A DNA stretch of 64,000 nucleotides. Source: Buchnera aphidicola (Thelaxes californica). Lineage in GTDB: Bacteria > Pseudomonadota > Gammaproteobacteria > Enterobacterales > Enterobacteriaceae. The DNA lies in contig NZ_CP034852.1 in the NCBI RefSeq assembly GCF_005080825.1, positions 458,700 through 522,699 on the forward strand. The letters run 5' to 3'. The notes under the pieces were generated by a model, which was not told the origin of the DNA, searched no databases, and was given only the letters and a program-made list of their open reading frames with translations. Positions 48,870 through 59,014 of this stretch are shown here, piece by piece. Each line of letters begins with the position of its first letter. The stretch's first letter is position 1. A program made the position numbers and the translations under genes.

Positions 48870-49793
48870 ATGTTTAAACAAATTTTAAAAATTGCAACAA
48901 GAAACAGTCCTTTAGCATTAATTCAAGCTAGATATGTTCAACAAAAACTTTATTCTATATATCCCTTTCTACGAACTGAACTAATACCGATTCAAACTCA
49001 TGAAACATCTACAATAATCAACAAATGGAAACATTATTCTAGTAAGGGAATTTTTATAAAAGCATTAGAAATTGCTTTATTAGAATATAAAGCAGATATA
49101 GCTATTCATTCAGTAAAAGATATTCCTATTATCAATATGTCTAAAAATTTGCAACTTTCTGCTATTTTAAAAAGAGGTAATCCTTTAGACGCTTTAATTT
49201 CAAATGTCTATAATAAATTAAGTGAACTTCCAAAAAATGCCTTAATAGGTACTTCAAGTTTAAGAAGAAAAAGTCAATTATTAAATTACCGTAATGATTT
49301 TATCATTAAACCTATTTATGGAAATATAGAAACGAGACTAAAAAAATTAGATGAAGGAAAATATGATGCAATTATTTTATCAACTGAAGGGATGAAAAGA
49401 TTAAAATTACAAAAAAGAATCAAAGAAATTATTCCTTTAGAAATTTCTCTTCCTTCTTGCGGTCAAGGAGCAATAGGAATACAATCTCGTAAAAAAGATC
49501 AAAAAATTAATGCATTACTTAAACAAATTAATGATAAAAATAGTTTTTTAAGAGTACAAGCAGAACGTTTTTTATGTTTATATCTTAATGCTAGTTGTCA
49601 TTCTCCCATAGGGAGTTATGCCACTTTTAAAGATAATCAAATAATTTTAATGGGTTTAGTAGGTACAATAGATGGGAAAACTATAATTAGGAGACAAAAA
49701 TTAGGAAATCATATAGATATAAAAAAAATAAGCTTTGATTTAGCAAAAGAATTATTACAAAATGGAGCAAAAAATATATTACATGCAATTTAA
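48870..49793 (+). CDS. hemC: Hydroxymethylbilane synthase (diverged)
   Basis: Polymerises four porphobilinogens to hydroxymethylbilane. From the ATG at 48870 it has 307 residues (E. coli 313) and gives E. coli numbering at the key sites: Arg11, Ser81, Lys83 and Asp84; an upstream ATG at 48834 adds twelve unmatched residues. The dipyrromethane cofactor cysteine is present (Cys243, ASCHSPIGSY), as is SSLRR. But the conserved T-R-G-D of the active-site loop reads T-H-E-T (43-46), and the Arg of L-R-G-N-V is Tyr150. Identity is clear; activity is uncertain. The next gene hemD is frameshifted. Confidence 0.93.
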   Translation: MFKQILKIATRNSPLALIQARYVQQKLYSIYPFLRTELIPIQTHETSTIINKWKHYSSKGIFIKALEIALLEYKADIAIHSVKDIPIINMSKNLQLSAILKRGNPLDALISNVYNKLSELPKNALIGTSSLRRKSQLLNYRNDFIIKPIYGNIETRLKKLDEGKYDAIILSTEGMKRLKLQKRIKEIIPLEISLPSCGQGAIGIQSRKKDQKINALLKQINDKNSFLRVQAERFLCLYLNASCHSPIGSYATFKDNQIILMGLVGTIDGKTIIRRQKLGNHIDIKKISFDLAKELLQNGAKNILHAI

Positions 49794-49804
49794 ATAAGAA
49801 CAAT

Positions 49805-50583
49805 ATGAATATATTAATTTTGAGACCAAAAATAGATGCATTAAAATTAATGCACAAATTAAAAAAAATTAAAATAAAATCTTGGATATTTCCAATATTT
49901 ACATTTAAAAAAGGAAATGATTTAAAAAAATTAAAAAAAACTATAATTTCTTTACCAAAAAATAGCGCAATTATCGCTACTTCTAAACATGCAATTTATT
50001 TTGCAAATCAATATTTAAAAAAAAACAAATTAATTGGCCAATATCTGTTTTTTATTTTACTGTAGGAAAAACTTCAGCTAAATTGTTAAAAAAAGTTACT
50101 AAAATTCCAATTCAATATCCATGGAATATTGAAAATAGTGAAAATTTAATTAAAATTATAAAAAATAACAAAAAAATTAATAAAAAAAATGTAGTTATTA
50201 TAAATGGAAATATAGGAAGAATATTTTTAAAAAAAGAATTAAAAAAAGATGGATATAAAGTATTCAATTTAGAATGCTATCGAAGAAAATTAATTCAATA
50301 TAATAAATATACAGAATCAATAAAATGGAAAAAAAATAAAATAAATACTTTGATAATTACTAGTTGTGAAATACTAAAAAGATTAGAATATTTATTTCAT
50401 GATAACAAAAATAAAAAATGGATATATAATTGTACTATTATATGTACTGGAGAAAGAATAAAAAAATTAGCATTAAATATGGGATGGAAAAAAGTCATTT
50501 TATGTTCTAGTGCTAATAACTATGTTATTTTTCAAAAAATAAAATCTTTAAAATGGTCGGCGAAAGAGGATTTGAACCTCTGA
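49805..50583 (+). pseudogene. hemD: Uroporphyrinogen-III synthase, frameshifted
   Basis: HemD cyclises hydroxymethylbilane to uroporphyrinogen III. The first part (MNILILRPKIDALKL to IGQYLFF) and the second (TVGKTSAKLLKK to the end) both match E. coli HemD but are in different frames. The break is at a T6 run at 50048-50053: one more T would join them. Frame 1 stops with TAG soon after (50063-50065). Frame 2 has no ATG start and its stop (50581-50583) lies inside the tRNA-Pro gene on the other strand. A single-base error in the sequence cannot be excluded. Confidence 0.85.
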
Positions 50584-50630
50584 CCTACTGGTCCCAAACC
50601 AGTTGCGCTACCAAACTGCGCTATTCGCCG
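50554..50630 (-). tRNA. proM: tRNA-Pro (anticodon TGG)
   Basis: 77 nt on the minus strand including an encoded CCA. Acceptor CGGCGAA/TTCGCCG, anticodon TGG in the loop of CTGG-TTTGGGA-CCAG, and a body nearly identical to E. coli proM. Its 3' end overlaps the broken hemD on the other strand. Confidence 0.98.
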
Positions 50631-50673
50631 AAATATTAAAAATTATATCATTTTAAAATAAAAAATTCATTTT

Positions 50674-50750
50674 TGGGGTGATTAATGGGATTTGAACCCA
50701 TGACCACTGGAACCACAATCCAGAGCTCTACCAACTGAGCTATAATCACC
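50674..50750 (-). tRNA. hisR: tRNA-His (anticodon GTG)
   Basis: 77 nt including the extra 5' G (G-1, opposite the C discriminator), the histidine identity element, and an encoded CCA. Anticodon GTG lies in GATTGTGGTTC. It is very similar to E. coli hisR and sits between tRNA-Arg and tRNA-Pro as in E. coli. Confidence 0.98.
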
Positions 50751-50791
50751 ATATATTTTTGTAATGTTATAAAACAATCATTTATTAAATT

Positions 50792-50865
50792 TGCGCTTGT
50801 CAGGAATCGAACCTGAGACTTCTACCTTCGGTAGGTAGCACTCTATCCAACTGAGCTACAAGCGC
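50792..50865 (-). tRNA. argX: tRNA-Arg (anticodon CCG)
   Basis: 74 nt; acceptor GCGCTTG/CAAGCGC, discriminator A, anticodon CCG within CTACC-TACCGAA-GGTAG. It corresponds to argX, first of the E. coli argX-hisR-leuT-proM cluster. CGG codons are rare here, so its upkeep is of interest. Confidence 0.97.
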
Positions 50866-51074
50866 ATATTTTTATTATGCATATTTATTTAATAGAATAT
50901 TAAAAGTTTTTATTTTTTTAAAAGATATTTAAATTCAAATAAAAATATCATAACATAAAAAAGTGTTTTTGAAAAACTATTTGATATAGAAAAATAAATT
51001 AAATATTTTTTCGATAAATAAAAATCAAAGAAAATTAAAGAACTTTTTTGTATAATTAAATATAATTGTTATAT

Positions 51075-52334
51075 TTAAGAACGTTTCATCATATCAAAAA
51101 ATTCATCATTAGTTTTGGTCATAGCTAATTTATTAATTAAGAATTCCATAGCATCTATTTCACCCATAGGATGAATAATTTTTCTTAAAATCCACATTTT
51201 TTGTAATTCTTCAGGTAACGTTAAAAGTTCTTCTTTTCTCGTACCTGAACGATTATAATCAATGGCAGGAAATACTCTTTTTTCTGCTATTTTTCTAGAT
51301 AAAGGTAATTCCATATTACCAGTACCTTTAAATTCTTCATAAATAACTTCATCCATTTTAGAACCGGTATCTACTAAAGCTGTAGCAATAATAGTTAAAC
51401 TTCCTCCTTCTTCAACATTTCGTGCAGCACCAAAAAAACGTTTAGGTCGATGTAATGCATTTGCATCTACTCCACCTGTTAGTACTTTTCCAGAAGAAGG
51501 AACAACAGTATTATATGCACGAGCTAATCTTGTTATCGAATCTAACAAAATTACTACATCTTTTTTATGTTCAACTAATCTTTTTGCTTTTTCAATTACC
51601 ATTTCTGCTACTTGAACATGTCTAGAAGCAGGTTCATCAAAAGTTGATGCTACTACTTCACCTCTTACTAATCTTTGCATTTCAGTAACTTCTTCCGGTC
51701 GTTCATCAATTAATAAAACCATTAATACACATTCTGAATGATTATAAGCAACACTTTGAGCAATATTTTGAAGTAAAATTGTTTTACCTGCTTTAGGTGG
51801 AGCAACAATTAATCCTCTCTGACCTCTTCCAATGGGAGAAGCTAAATCTAATACTCTTGCAGTTAAATCTTCAGTAGAACCATTTCCTCTCTCCATTCTT
51901 AATCTAGAATTTGCATGTAATGGAGTAAGATTTTCAAATAGAATTTTATTTCTTGCATTTTCAGGTTTATCATAATTCACTTCATTAACTTTTAATAAAG
52001 CAAAATATCTTTCTCCTTCTTTAGGAGGTCTAATTTTTCCAGCTATAGTATCTCCAGTACGTAAATTAAAACGTCTAATTTGACTGGGAGAAACATATAT
52101 ATCATCAGGTCCAGCAAGATACGAACTATCTGCAGATCGTAAAAAACCAAATCCATCTTGTAAAATTTCTAATACTCCGTTTCCAAAAATATCTGCTCCA
52201 CTTTTAGAGTGTTGCTTTAAAATAGAAAAAATAATATCTTGTTTTCTCATACGTGCTAAATTTTCTAATCCAATTGTTTCACCAAGAATTATAAGCTCAG
52301 AAACCGGAGTATTTTTAAGTTCGGTAAGGTTCAT
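51075..52334 (-). CDS. rho: Transcription termination factor Rho
   Basis: Hexameric RNA helicase that ends transcription at unstructured C-rich sites. 419 residues, the same as E. coli, and very conserved. The RNA-binding N-terminal domain runs to about residue 130 ([15 protein letters not shown]); Walker A is [14 protein letters not shown], Walker [11 protein letters not shown], with the Q/R loop regions [14 protein letters not shown] and [19 protein letters not shown]. Upstream is trxA, the E. coli trxA-rho order with rhoL not recognisable. Its leader lacks a purine ribosome-binding site (see 52335). Confidence 0.98.
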   Translation of the reverse strand: MNLTELKNTPVSELIILGETIGLENLARMRKQDIIFSILKQHSKSGADIFGNGVLEILQDGFGFLRSADSSYLAGPDDIYVSPSQIRRFNLRTGDTIAGKIRPPKEGERYFALLKVNEVNYDKPENARNKILFENLTPLHANSRLRMERGNGSTEDLTARVLDLASPIGRGQRGLIVAPPKAGKTILLQNIAQSVAYNHSECVLMVLLIDERPEEVTEMQRLVRGEVVASTFDEPASRHVQVAEMVIEKAKRLVEHKKDVVILLDSITRLARAYNTVVPSSGKVLTGGVDANALHRPKRFFGAARNVEEGGSLTIIATALVDTGSKMDEVIYEEFKGTGNMELPLSRKIAEKRVFPAIDYNRSGTRKEELLTLPEELQKMWILRKIIHPMGEIDAMEFLINKLAMTKTNDEFFDMMKRS

Positions 52335-52413
52335 ATTGGTGGGTTCTTAATCAACTTGAAATAATTATCTAAATATTTGAATTCATTAATAATTTTAATT
52401 ACGATCTCGTCAT
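52335..52413 (-). promoter_or_regulatory. rho leader with C-rich patch and four-codon minicistron
   Basis: Immediately before the rho ATG the minus strand reads TTAAGAACCCACCAAT, with C-rich sequence and no Shine-Dalgarno, unlike other genes here. Farther up, ATG-ACG-AGA-TCG-TAA (52413-52399) is a tiny open frame in a GC island. rho is autoregulated in E. coli through its leader; a link here is inference. Confidence 0.4.
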
Positions 52414-52498
52414 ATTAAATTAATTAATATATATTTGTTATTTTTTTATTATAATATATATAAAAAATAAAATCCATTTTTTAAAAATTCGATATTTA

Positions 52499-52834
52499 TT
52501 ATTTATTTAAATGAGTGTCTAAAAAATTTTTTAATTCTAATTTGGATAGTGCTCCTACTTTAGTTCCTAATAAATTTCCTTCTTTAAAAAATAATAAAGT
52601 TGGAATTCCTCTAATAGAATATTGAGGAGCAATATTAGGATTTTCATCAACATTAATTTTTGCTATTACTATAGTTTTTATATATTCTTGAGCAATCTCT
52701 TCTAATATAGGAGATAAAATTTTACAAGGATTACACCATGGAGCCCAAAAATCCACTAAAACAGGTTTTTTTTCTTCTAATACTAATGTTTCAAAATTTT
52801 TATCAGTAACAATAATTATATTATTATTATTCAT
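52499..52834 (-). CDS. trxA: Thioredoxin 1
   Basis: Reduces disulfides in cytoplasmic proteins. 111 residues (E. coli 109). The fold is intact: VLVDFWAPW before the active site and RGIPTLLFFKEG with the cis-Pro. The active site reads W-C-N-P-C-K (Cys34, Cys37) where most thioredoxins have W-C-G-P-C-K, and the preceding Glu of AEW is Pro. AAGGAA precedes the ATG by six bases. It lies between rep and rho, as in E. coli with rhlB and gpp absent. Confidence 0.97.
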   Translation of the reverse strand: MNNNNIIIVTDKNFETLVLEEKKPVLVDFWAPWCNPCKILSPILEEIAQEYIKTIVIAKINVDENPNIAPQYSIRGIPTLLFFKEGNLLGTKVGALSKLELKNFLDTHLNK

Positions 52835-52943
52835 ATTTTATTCCTTGTATTAATAAATATTTGTATATTTAAAAAAGTGATTTCTAAAAAAATATTTAAA
52901 AAATAATTTTTTCATCAATTTATTGATATAAAATTTTAATCTC

Positions 52944-54950
52944 TTAATCTTTTAATTTTAACATTTTTTTAATAGTTTTAATATGTATTTTTGAATTCTG
53001 AAAAAAAGAAGAAATGTTTTTTTTATTTAACCATAATAAATCTTTTTGAGGTAATTCGTCTAAAAAACGACTAGGATTCATAGAAATATTATTACCATAT
53101 AACATTCTTTTTCTTGTATATGTAAAAGTAAGTTCTTTTCTTGCTCGAGTTATTCCAACATATGTTAATCTTCTTTCTTCTAAACAATCTTTATTTTTGA
53201 TACTAATATAATGAGGTAAAATACCTTCTTCCATTCCTATAATAAATACAAAAGAAAATTCTAACCCTTTAGAAGCATGTAAAGTCATTAAAAATATTTG
53301 ATCTTGATCTATTTGTTTTATGTTTTTCTCTGAAAATTCAGAAGAATTAATTACTATTTGAGAAATAAAATTCGATAAAGCAGAAAAATTTTCTTTTTTA
53401 TTATCATATACTTTTATATTTTCCATCGAATTAAGCAATAAACCAATATTTTTAATATATTCATTAAATTGAATTTGATTTTTCACAGTTTTTTTTAAAA
53501 ATTGTATATATTCAATATCATCTATAATTTTTTTTAATATATTATTTGGTTTTACACTTGCAAAATTTTGTAAATCTTGAATTAATAAACATAAATTTTT
53601 TATCTTGTTACGAATTTTCATAGTGATTTTAGTATTACTATCTATGTACATTCCAATTTTATATAAACTAACATTTTTTTTTAAAGATATTGTACGCAAT
53701 ATAGTTGTAGTTTTATTTCCTATTCTTCGATTAGGAATATTAATAATTTTTAAAAAAGAAAAATCATCATCTGGATTAATAATAACTTTTAAATAATAAA
53801 TTAAAATTTTAACAAAATTTTGATCTAATATAGATTTTTTTCCAAAAATTTGATAAGGAATATTTTTTTTTACTAAATATTTTTCAAGAATTTTAGATTG
53901 ATTATTTGAGCGATATAAAATAGCATAATCCTGATAACTCGTTTTAAATTTATTACGATGTATTAATATTTCTCTTACAACTCGTTTTACTTCTTCATAC
54001 TCATCTTGTGTAGCTATTACTTTCACCATTGGCCCATAATGCATATTAGAAAATAACTTTTTATGAAAAATATGAGGATTATGAGAAATTAAAGTATTAG
54101 CTATATTTAAAATTCTTCCAGAAGAACGATAATTTTCTTCTAATTTAATTACTTGTAATGTAGGAAAATCATTTTTCAATAAATTCATATTTTGAGGATT
54201 AGCACCTCTCCATGAATATATAGACTGATCATCATCTCCTACTAAAGTAAAATTATTAGAATGAATTATTTGTTTCATAAAAATATATTGAATATTATTC
54301 GTATCTTGATATTCATCCACTAACAAATATTTAATTTTTTTTTTCCATAATACTCTTACATTTTTATGTTTTTGAAACAACTTTATGGGTATAAAAATTA
54401 AATCATCAAAATCTAAAAAGTTTGAATGTATCAAAAAAGATTCATATAAATAATAATATTTTAGCCATTCTATTTTATTTTGATATTCTTGTAGTTTAGA
54501 TGCATCTGAATAATTTAATAAATTATTTTTTAACATAGAAATAAATTTAAGTATTTTTTTTAAAGTACTTAGATCATACTGCGCATGTTTCTGAACAATT
54601 TTTTGTAATATATGAATTTGATCATATTCATCTATGATAAAAAAATTAGGACGAAAATCTAATAAGTGTAATGAATGTTGTATGATGTTCATTCCAAAAG
54701 AGTGAAATGTATAGATAGAACAATGAGTTGTTCTACATATTTTTTGCTGTACTCTATGTTTCATTTCATTAGCAGCTTTATTAGTAAAAGTTAATGCTAC
54801 AATACTACGATCACCATAATTACATGAATTAATTAAATAAAGAATTTTTTCAGTAATGACTTTTGTTTTACCAGATCCAGCTCCAGCTAATACTAAACAA
54901 GGACGATTAATACATTGTATAGCTAATTTTTGATTAGTATTTAAATTCAT
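52944..54950 (-). CDS. rep: ATP-dependent DNA helicase Rep
   Basis: SF1A 3'-5' helicase that clears proteins ahead of the replication fork and interacts with DnaB. From the ATG at 54950 it has 668 residues (E. coli 673), with MNLNTNQKLAIQ matching the family start; a longer frame from 54986 adds twelve unmatched residues. Visible: Walker A LAGAGSGKTKVI, AFTNKAANEMK-like motif Ia, DEYQDTN, GDDDQSIYSWRGA, ENYRSSGRI, TLHASKGLEF and YVGITRARKEL. It follows ilvC and precedes trxA, all on the minus strand. Confidence 0.96.
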   Translation of the reverse strand: MNLNTNQKLAIQCINRPCLVLAGAGSGKTKVITEKILYLINSCNYGDRSIVALTFTNKAANEMKHRVQQKICRTTHCSIYTFHSFGMNIIQHSLHLLDFRPNFFIIDEYDQIHILQKIVQKHAQYDLSTLKKILKFISMLKNNLLNYSDASKLQEYQNKIEWLKYYYLYESFLIHSNFLDFDDLIFIPIKLFQKHKNVRVLWKKKIKYLLVDEYQDTNNIQYIFMKQIIHSNNFTLVGDDDQSIYSWRGANPQNMNLLKNDFPTLQVIKLEENYRSSGRILNIANTLISHNPHIFHKKLFSNMHYGPMVKVIATQDEYEEVKRVVREILIHRNKFKTSYQDYAILYRSNNQSKILEKYLVKKNIPYQIFGKKSILDQNFVKILIYYLKVIINPDDDFSFLKIINIPNRRIGNKTTTILRTISLKKNVSLYKIGMYIDSNTKITMKIRNKIKNLCLLIQDLQNFASVKPNNILKKIIDDIEYIQFLKKTVKNQIQFNEYIKNIGLLLNSMENIKVYDNKKENFSALSNFISQIVINSSEFSEKNIKQIDQDQIFLMTLHASKGLEFSFVFIIGMEEGILPHYISIKNKDCLEERRLTYVGITRARKELTFTYTRKRMLYGNNISMNPSRFLDELPQKDLLWLNKKNISSFFQNSKIHIKTIKKMLKLKD

Positions 54951-55066
54951 AATAATATATATATTTATATATCCAATATTGTACATTTTTTAAAATATAC
55001 AATATTTATATTGAGACATAAAATTGAAAAAATAAATTTTATTAATTTAATGTGAATACTATTTTT

Positions 55067-56542
55067 TTAAAATATTTTTTTCTTCATACCAATCATATAA
55101 GTACGAAGTTTCGAACCAATTTTTTCAATTGGATGATTTCTAATTAATTCATTAATATTTTTCAAAAAAATATTATCAATATTTTTTTCTTTTTTTTGTG
55201 ATAATAATGAAATTTTTTTCAAATGTATTAAATCAAAAAATTGATTTAATATAGGAGTTGCACGTTCTTCAAATAAATAATTACCATATTCTGCAGTATC
55301 TGAAATTACTAAATTCATTTCATAAAGTTTTTTACGAGCAATAGTATTGGCAATTAAAGGTAATTCATGCAATGATTCATAATATGCTGATTCTTTTAAA
55401 ATTCCTGATTCAACCATTATTTCAAAAGATAATTCTATTCCAGATTTTAAAATAGCAACCATAATTGCCCCATTTTGAAAAAATTCTTCTTCATCAATAT
55501 GTACTTCCGAAAAAGATGCTCTTTCAAAGTTAGAATGTAATGTTGCTTTTCTTTTTGACAGCAATATGTGATCTTGTTGTTCCCAATCTTTCATCATATT
55601 CAAAGAAAAATCACCAGATAAAATATCATCCATATGTTTTTTAAATATAGGAGATAACATCATTTTTAATTTTTCTGAAAGTTGAAAAGCTTGAATTTTA
55701 GATGTATTTGATAAACGATCCATCATCAAAGTAATACCACCCTGTTTTAAAGCTTCAGTTAATACTTCCCAACCATTTTGAATAAATTTTACTGCATATT
55801 CTTCAGATATTTTTTCTTGAATAAGTTTATCAAAATAAACAATAGATGCTGCTTGTAACATTCCACATAAAATAGTCTGTTCCCCCATTAAATCTGATTT
55901 CACTTCAGCTATAAATGAAGATTCTAATATACCAGCATGATGACTACCAATTGATACAGCCCAAGCTTTTGCTATATTTAAACCCATTAAATTAGGATCA
56001 TTTTCTTTATGTACAGCAATTAAAGCAGGTACCCCAAACCCTTTTAAATACTCAGTTCTTACTTCCGTACCTGGGCATTTTGGAGCAACCATAATTACAG
56101 TAATATCTTTTCTTATTTTTTGACCCATTTCTACAATATTGAAACCATGAGAATATCCTAAAATCGCACCGATTTTCATCAAATTTTCAATCTTTTCTAT
56201 AACATTTTTATGCTGTTTATCTGGAGTTAAATTAATCACTACATCTGCATCAGGAATCAATTTTTTATAAGTATTTACCATAAAACCATTATTAACTGCA
56301 TTTTTCCAGGAAGCATTTTTTGATTTAATAGAAGAATTTCTTAACGCAAAAGAAACATTTAAACCAGAATCTCTCATATTTAAACCTTGATTTAAACCTT
56401 GTGCTCCACATCCTATAATAACAATATTTTTATTTTTTAATAAAGATAGTGTTCCATCAAATTCTTTTTTTTTCATGAATCGACATTTTTTCAATTCTAT
56501 ATTTTTTTCACGAAAATTTAATTGATTAAAATAATTACGCAT
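55067..56542 (-). CDS. ilvC: Ketol-acid reductoisomerase
   Basis: Second step of valine and isoleucine synthesis: isomerises and reduces acetohydroxy acids with NADPH and Mg. From the ATG at 56542 it has 491 residues, exactly the E. coli length, starting [13 protein letters not shown]; a frame from 56563 adds seven residues. This is the long class II form with duplicated knotted domains. Visible: [54 protein letters not shown] and [21 protein letters not shown]. ilvD lies just upstream (about 100 nt), so a provisioning operon is likely. Confidence 0.98.
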   Translation of the reverse strand: MRNYFNQLNFREKNIELKKCRFMKKKEFDGTLSLLKNKNIVIIGCGAQGLNQGLNMRDSGLNVSFALRNSSIKSKNASWKNAVNNGFMVNTYKKLIPDADVVINLTPDKQHKNVIEKIENLMKIGAILGYSHGFNIVEMGQKIRKDITVIMVAPKCPGTEVRTEYLKGFGVPALIAVHKENDPNLMGLNIAKAWAVSIGSHHAGILESSFIAEVKSDLMGEQTILCGMLQAASIVYFDKLIQEKISEEYAVKFIQNGWEVLTEALKQGGITLMMDRLSNTSKIQAFQLSEKLKMMLSPIFKKHMDDILSGDFSLNMMKDWEQQDHILLSKRKATLHSNFERASFSEVHIDEEEFFQNGAIMVAILKSGIELSFEIMVESGILKESAYYESLHELPLIANTIARKKLYEMNLVISDTAEYGNYLFEERATPILNQFFDLIHLKKISLLSQKKEKNIDNIFLKNINELIRNHPIEKIGSKLRTYMIGMKKKIF

Positions 56543-56643
56543 ATTTATATTCCAAAGTATCAAAAGTGTATAAAAAAATCTGATTTTTTATTAAAAATAT
56601 ATACCTTACAAAAATTTTAATAATTCAATTAAAAATACTTTCA

Positions 56644-58509
56644 TTAATTTATTTTAATTTTGTTAATATCTCGTACTGCTCCACGATCAGCACTCGTTGC
56701 AAAATAAGCATAAGCTTGTAATGACAGAGAAAGTGTTCTTTTTCTATATATCGGATAATAAGGAATATTTTTTCTTTCTTCTTCTATTCTTCTTAAATCT
56801 ATTTCTTGTTGACTAATTTCTAATTGTATAATTCTATTTGGAATATCAATAAAAATTGTATCTCCATTTTTCACTAAAGCAATTAAACCTTTATTAGCAG
56901 CTTCTGGAGATATATGTCCAATTGATAATCCTGAAGTTCCACCAGAAAAACGACCATCGGTAATTAAAGCACATTTTTTATCTAAATGTATAGATTTTAA
57001 ATAAGCTGTAGGATACAGCATTTCTTGCATACCTGGTCCTCCCTTTGGACCTTCATAACGTATTACAATAACATTTCCTGCACAAATTTCTTTATTTAAT
57101 ATAGCCTTAACTGCATCTTCTTGACTTTCAAAAACTTTTGCTTTTCCATTAAATACAAAATTTTCTTTTGAAACTCCAGCAGTTTTAATAACACATCCAT
57201 TTTCAGCTAAATTTCCATACAATATTGCTAACCCACCTTCTTGACTAAAAGCATAATCATTTTCACGAATACATCCTGTTTTTCTATCTAAATCTAAATG
57301 TGTCCACATATAAGATTGAGAAAAAGGATGAATAGTTTTAATACCCATTGGTCCTGATAAAAACATTGATTTGACATTTTCATCATTTGTTTGTTTTATA
57401 TCATATTTTTTTAAAGTTTCTGATAAAGACATACCTAAAATATTTTTTGTATGAACATTAATAAGATTAGAACGTTGTAATTCTCCTAATATACCCATTA
57501 CTCCTCCAGCTCTATGAAAATCTTCCATATGATAAATAGGACTACTAGGAGAAAGTTTACATAAATGCGGAGTATTTTTAGAAAGTAAATCAATATCTTT
57601 TAATGTAAAAGAAATTTTTCCTTCTTGAGCAGAGGCTAAAAGATGTAAAATTGTATTAGTCGAACCTCCCATTGCTATATCCATAACCATAGCATTTTTA
57701 AAAGCATGAAGATTAGCAATATTTCTAGGTAAAAATTCTGTACAATCATTTTCATAAAATAATTTAGTGATATTTACTATTGTTTTAGCGGCATCAATAA
57801 ACAATTTTCTTCTATTTACATGAGTCGCCAACAAAGAACCATTACCTGGTAATGCTAAACCAACAGCTTCCATTAAACAATTCATAGAATTAGCAGTAAA
57901 CATTCCTGAACATGAACCACAAGTTGGACAAGCAGATTTTTCTATTTTTTTAATTAATTTATCATCTATACTGTCATCTGCACTATTAGAAATAGCATCA
58001 ACTAAATCTAATTTAATATTTTTTTGCATTTTGGTAGATGTAAGATGTAACAATCTACCTGATTCCATTGGCCCTCCTGAAACAAATACAGTAGGAATAT
58101 TTAATCTCATTGCAGCCATAAACATACCAGGAGTAATTTTATCACAATTTGAAATACAAATCATAGCATCAACACAATGTGCATTAATCATATATTCTAC
58201 AGAATCAGCAATTAAATCACGAGAAGGTAATGAATATAACATTCCTGAATGTCCCATAGCTATACCATCATCAATTGCAATTGTATTAAAAATTTTTCCT
58301 ACTCCACCTGATTTTTGTATTTCCTCTTTAACAATTACACCAATTTGATTTAAATGAATATGTCCAGGAACAAATTCAGAAAATGAATTAACAATAGCAA
58401 TTATTGGTTTTTTAAAATCTGAATCAGTCATACCCGTAGCTCTCCACAAAGCACGAGCACCAGTCATATTCCTGCCTTCAGTAGTGGTACGAGAACGATA
58501 TTTAATCAT
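56644..58509 (-). CDS. ilvD: Dihydroxy-acid dehydratase
   Basis: Third step of branched-chain amino-acid synthesis: dehydrates dihydroxy acids to keto acids with an Fe-S cluster and Mg. 621 residues (E. coli 616). Cluster cysteines: Cys122 in [11 protein letters not shown] and the CPTCGSC block at 194-200; also [21 protein letters not shown] near the C-terminus. ilvC follows on the same strand. It depends on the Isc/Nfu genes of this window. ilvA, ilvY and ppiC of the E. coli region are missing. Confidence 0.98.
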   Translation of the reverse strand: MIKYRSRTTTEGRNMTGARALWRATGMTDSDFKKPIIAIVNSFSEFVPGHIHLNQIGVIVKEEIQKSGGVGKIFNTIAIDDGIAMGHSGMLYSLPSRDLIADSVEYMINAHCVDAMICISNCDKITPGMFMAAMRLNIPTVFVSGGPMESGRLLHLTSTKMQKNIKLDLVDAISNSADDSIDDKLIKKIEKSACPTCGSCSGMFTANSMNCLMEAVGLALPGNGSLLATHVNRRKLFIDAAKTIVNITKLFYENDCTEFLPRNIANLHAFKNAMVMDIAMGGSTNTILHLLASAQEGKISFTLKDIDLLSKNTPHLCKLSPSSPIYHMEDFHRAGGVMGILGELQRSNLINVHTKNILGMSLSETLKKYDIKQTNDENVKSMFLSGPMGIKTIHPFSQSYMWTHLDLDRKTGCIRENDYAFSQEGGLAILYGNLAENGCVIKTAGVSKENFVFNGKAKVFESQEDAVKAILNKEICAGNVIVIRYEGPKGGPGMQEMLYPTAYLKSIHLDKKCALITDGRFSGGTSGLSIGHISPEAANKGLIALVKNGDTIFIDIPNRIIQLEISQQEIDLRRIEEERKNIPYYPIYRKRTLSLSLQAYAYFATSADRGAVRDINKIKIN

Positions 58510-59014
58510 ATTTTTTCCATTAAAAATTTTTTTGTGAATATATTTTAAACAAAAAAATTGAATATAATTTATATAATTATATTTATATTAAATTGAATAA
58601 ATTCATAAAATAAATAAAAGTTATATTTTTTATAAAGAGTGGATGATGTATAATAGGAATGAAAAAAATTAGAAAATTTTTTTAAATTAACGAAAATTTA
58701 TAAAGTGAATAAAACAGGGGCGGAGGGAATCGAACCCACAACTTTCGGTTTTGGAGACCGATGCTCTACCAAATTGAACTACACCCCTATACACTCATAT
58801 TATATGTAATTTTCAATAATGTACAACATTTTTATTAAAATTTATATATAAAATTTTTAAAAATTCAAATATAACCAATCTCATATCTCTTACACATTTT
58901 AATAACATCAATATATAAAAATATTTTTTCTATCAATAAAAATTGATTGTAATAATTTTATTTTTTTTATAAAAAGTATTTTAAAAAAAAAATTAATTTT
59001 AAATAGGATTTATT
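58510..59014. other. 505-nt divergent region ilvD / iscS with tRNA-Trp
   Basis: Besides the tRNA-Trp gene (58715-58788) nothing is readable. iscR, which precedes iscS in E. coli, is gone, and no IscR-type operator could be recognised. AGGA stands about eight bases before the iscS ATG. Confidence 0.5.
58715..58788 (-). tRNA. trpT: tRNA-Trp (anticodon CCA)
   Basis: 74 nt on the minus strand: acceptor AGGGGTG pairs with CGCCCCT (one T-G), discriminator G, anticodon CCA complementary to 58752-58754, T loop GTTCGATTC. Similar to E. coli trpT. Substrate of TrpS in this window. Confidence 0.98.

Noticed and set aside
50083..50583. Separate small gene after hemD frame 1
   Set aside because: It begins at a TTG without ribosome-binding site and is the continuation of HemD in another frame.
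58031..58348. 105-residue plus-strand frame over ilvD
   Set aside because: Complement of strongly conserved IlvD sequence; no ribosome-binding site.
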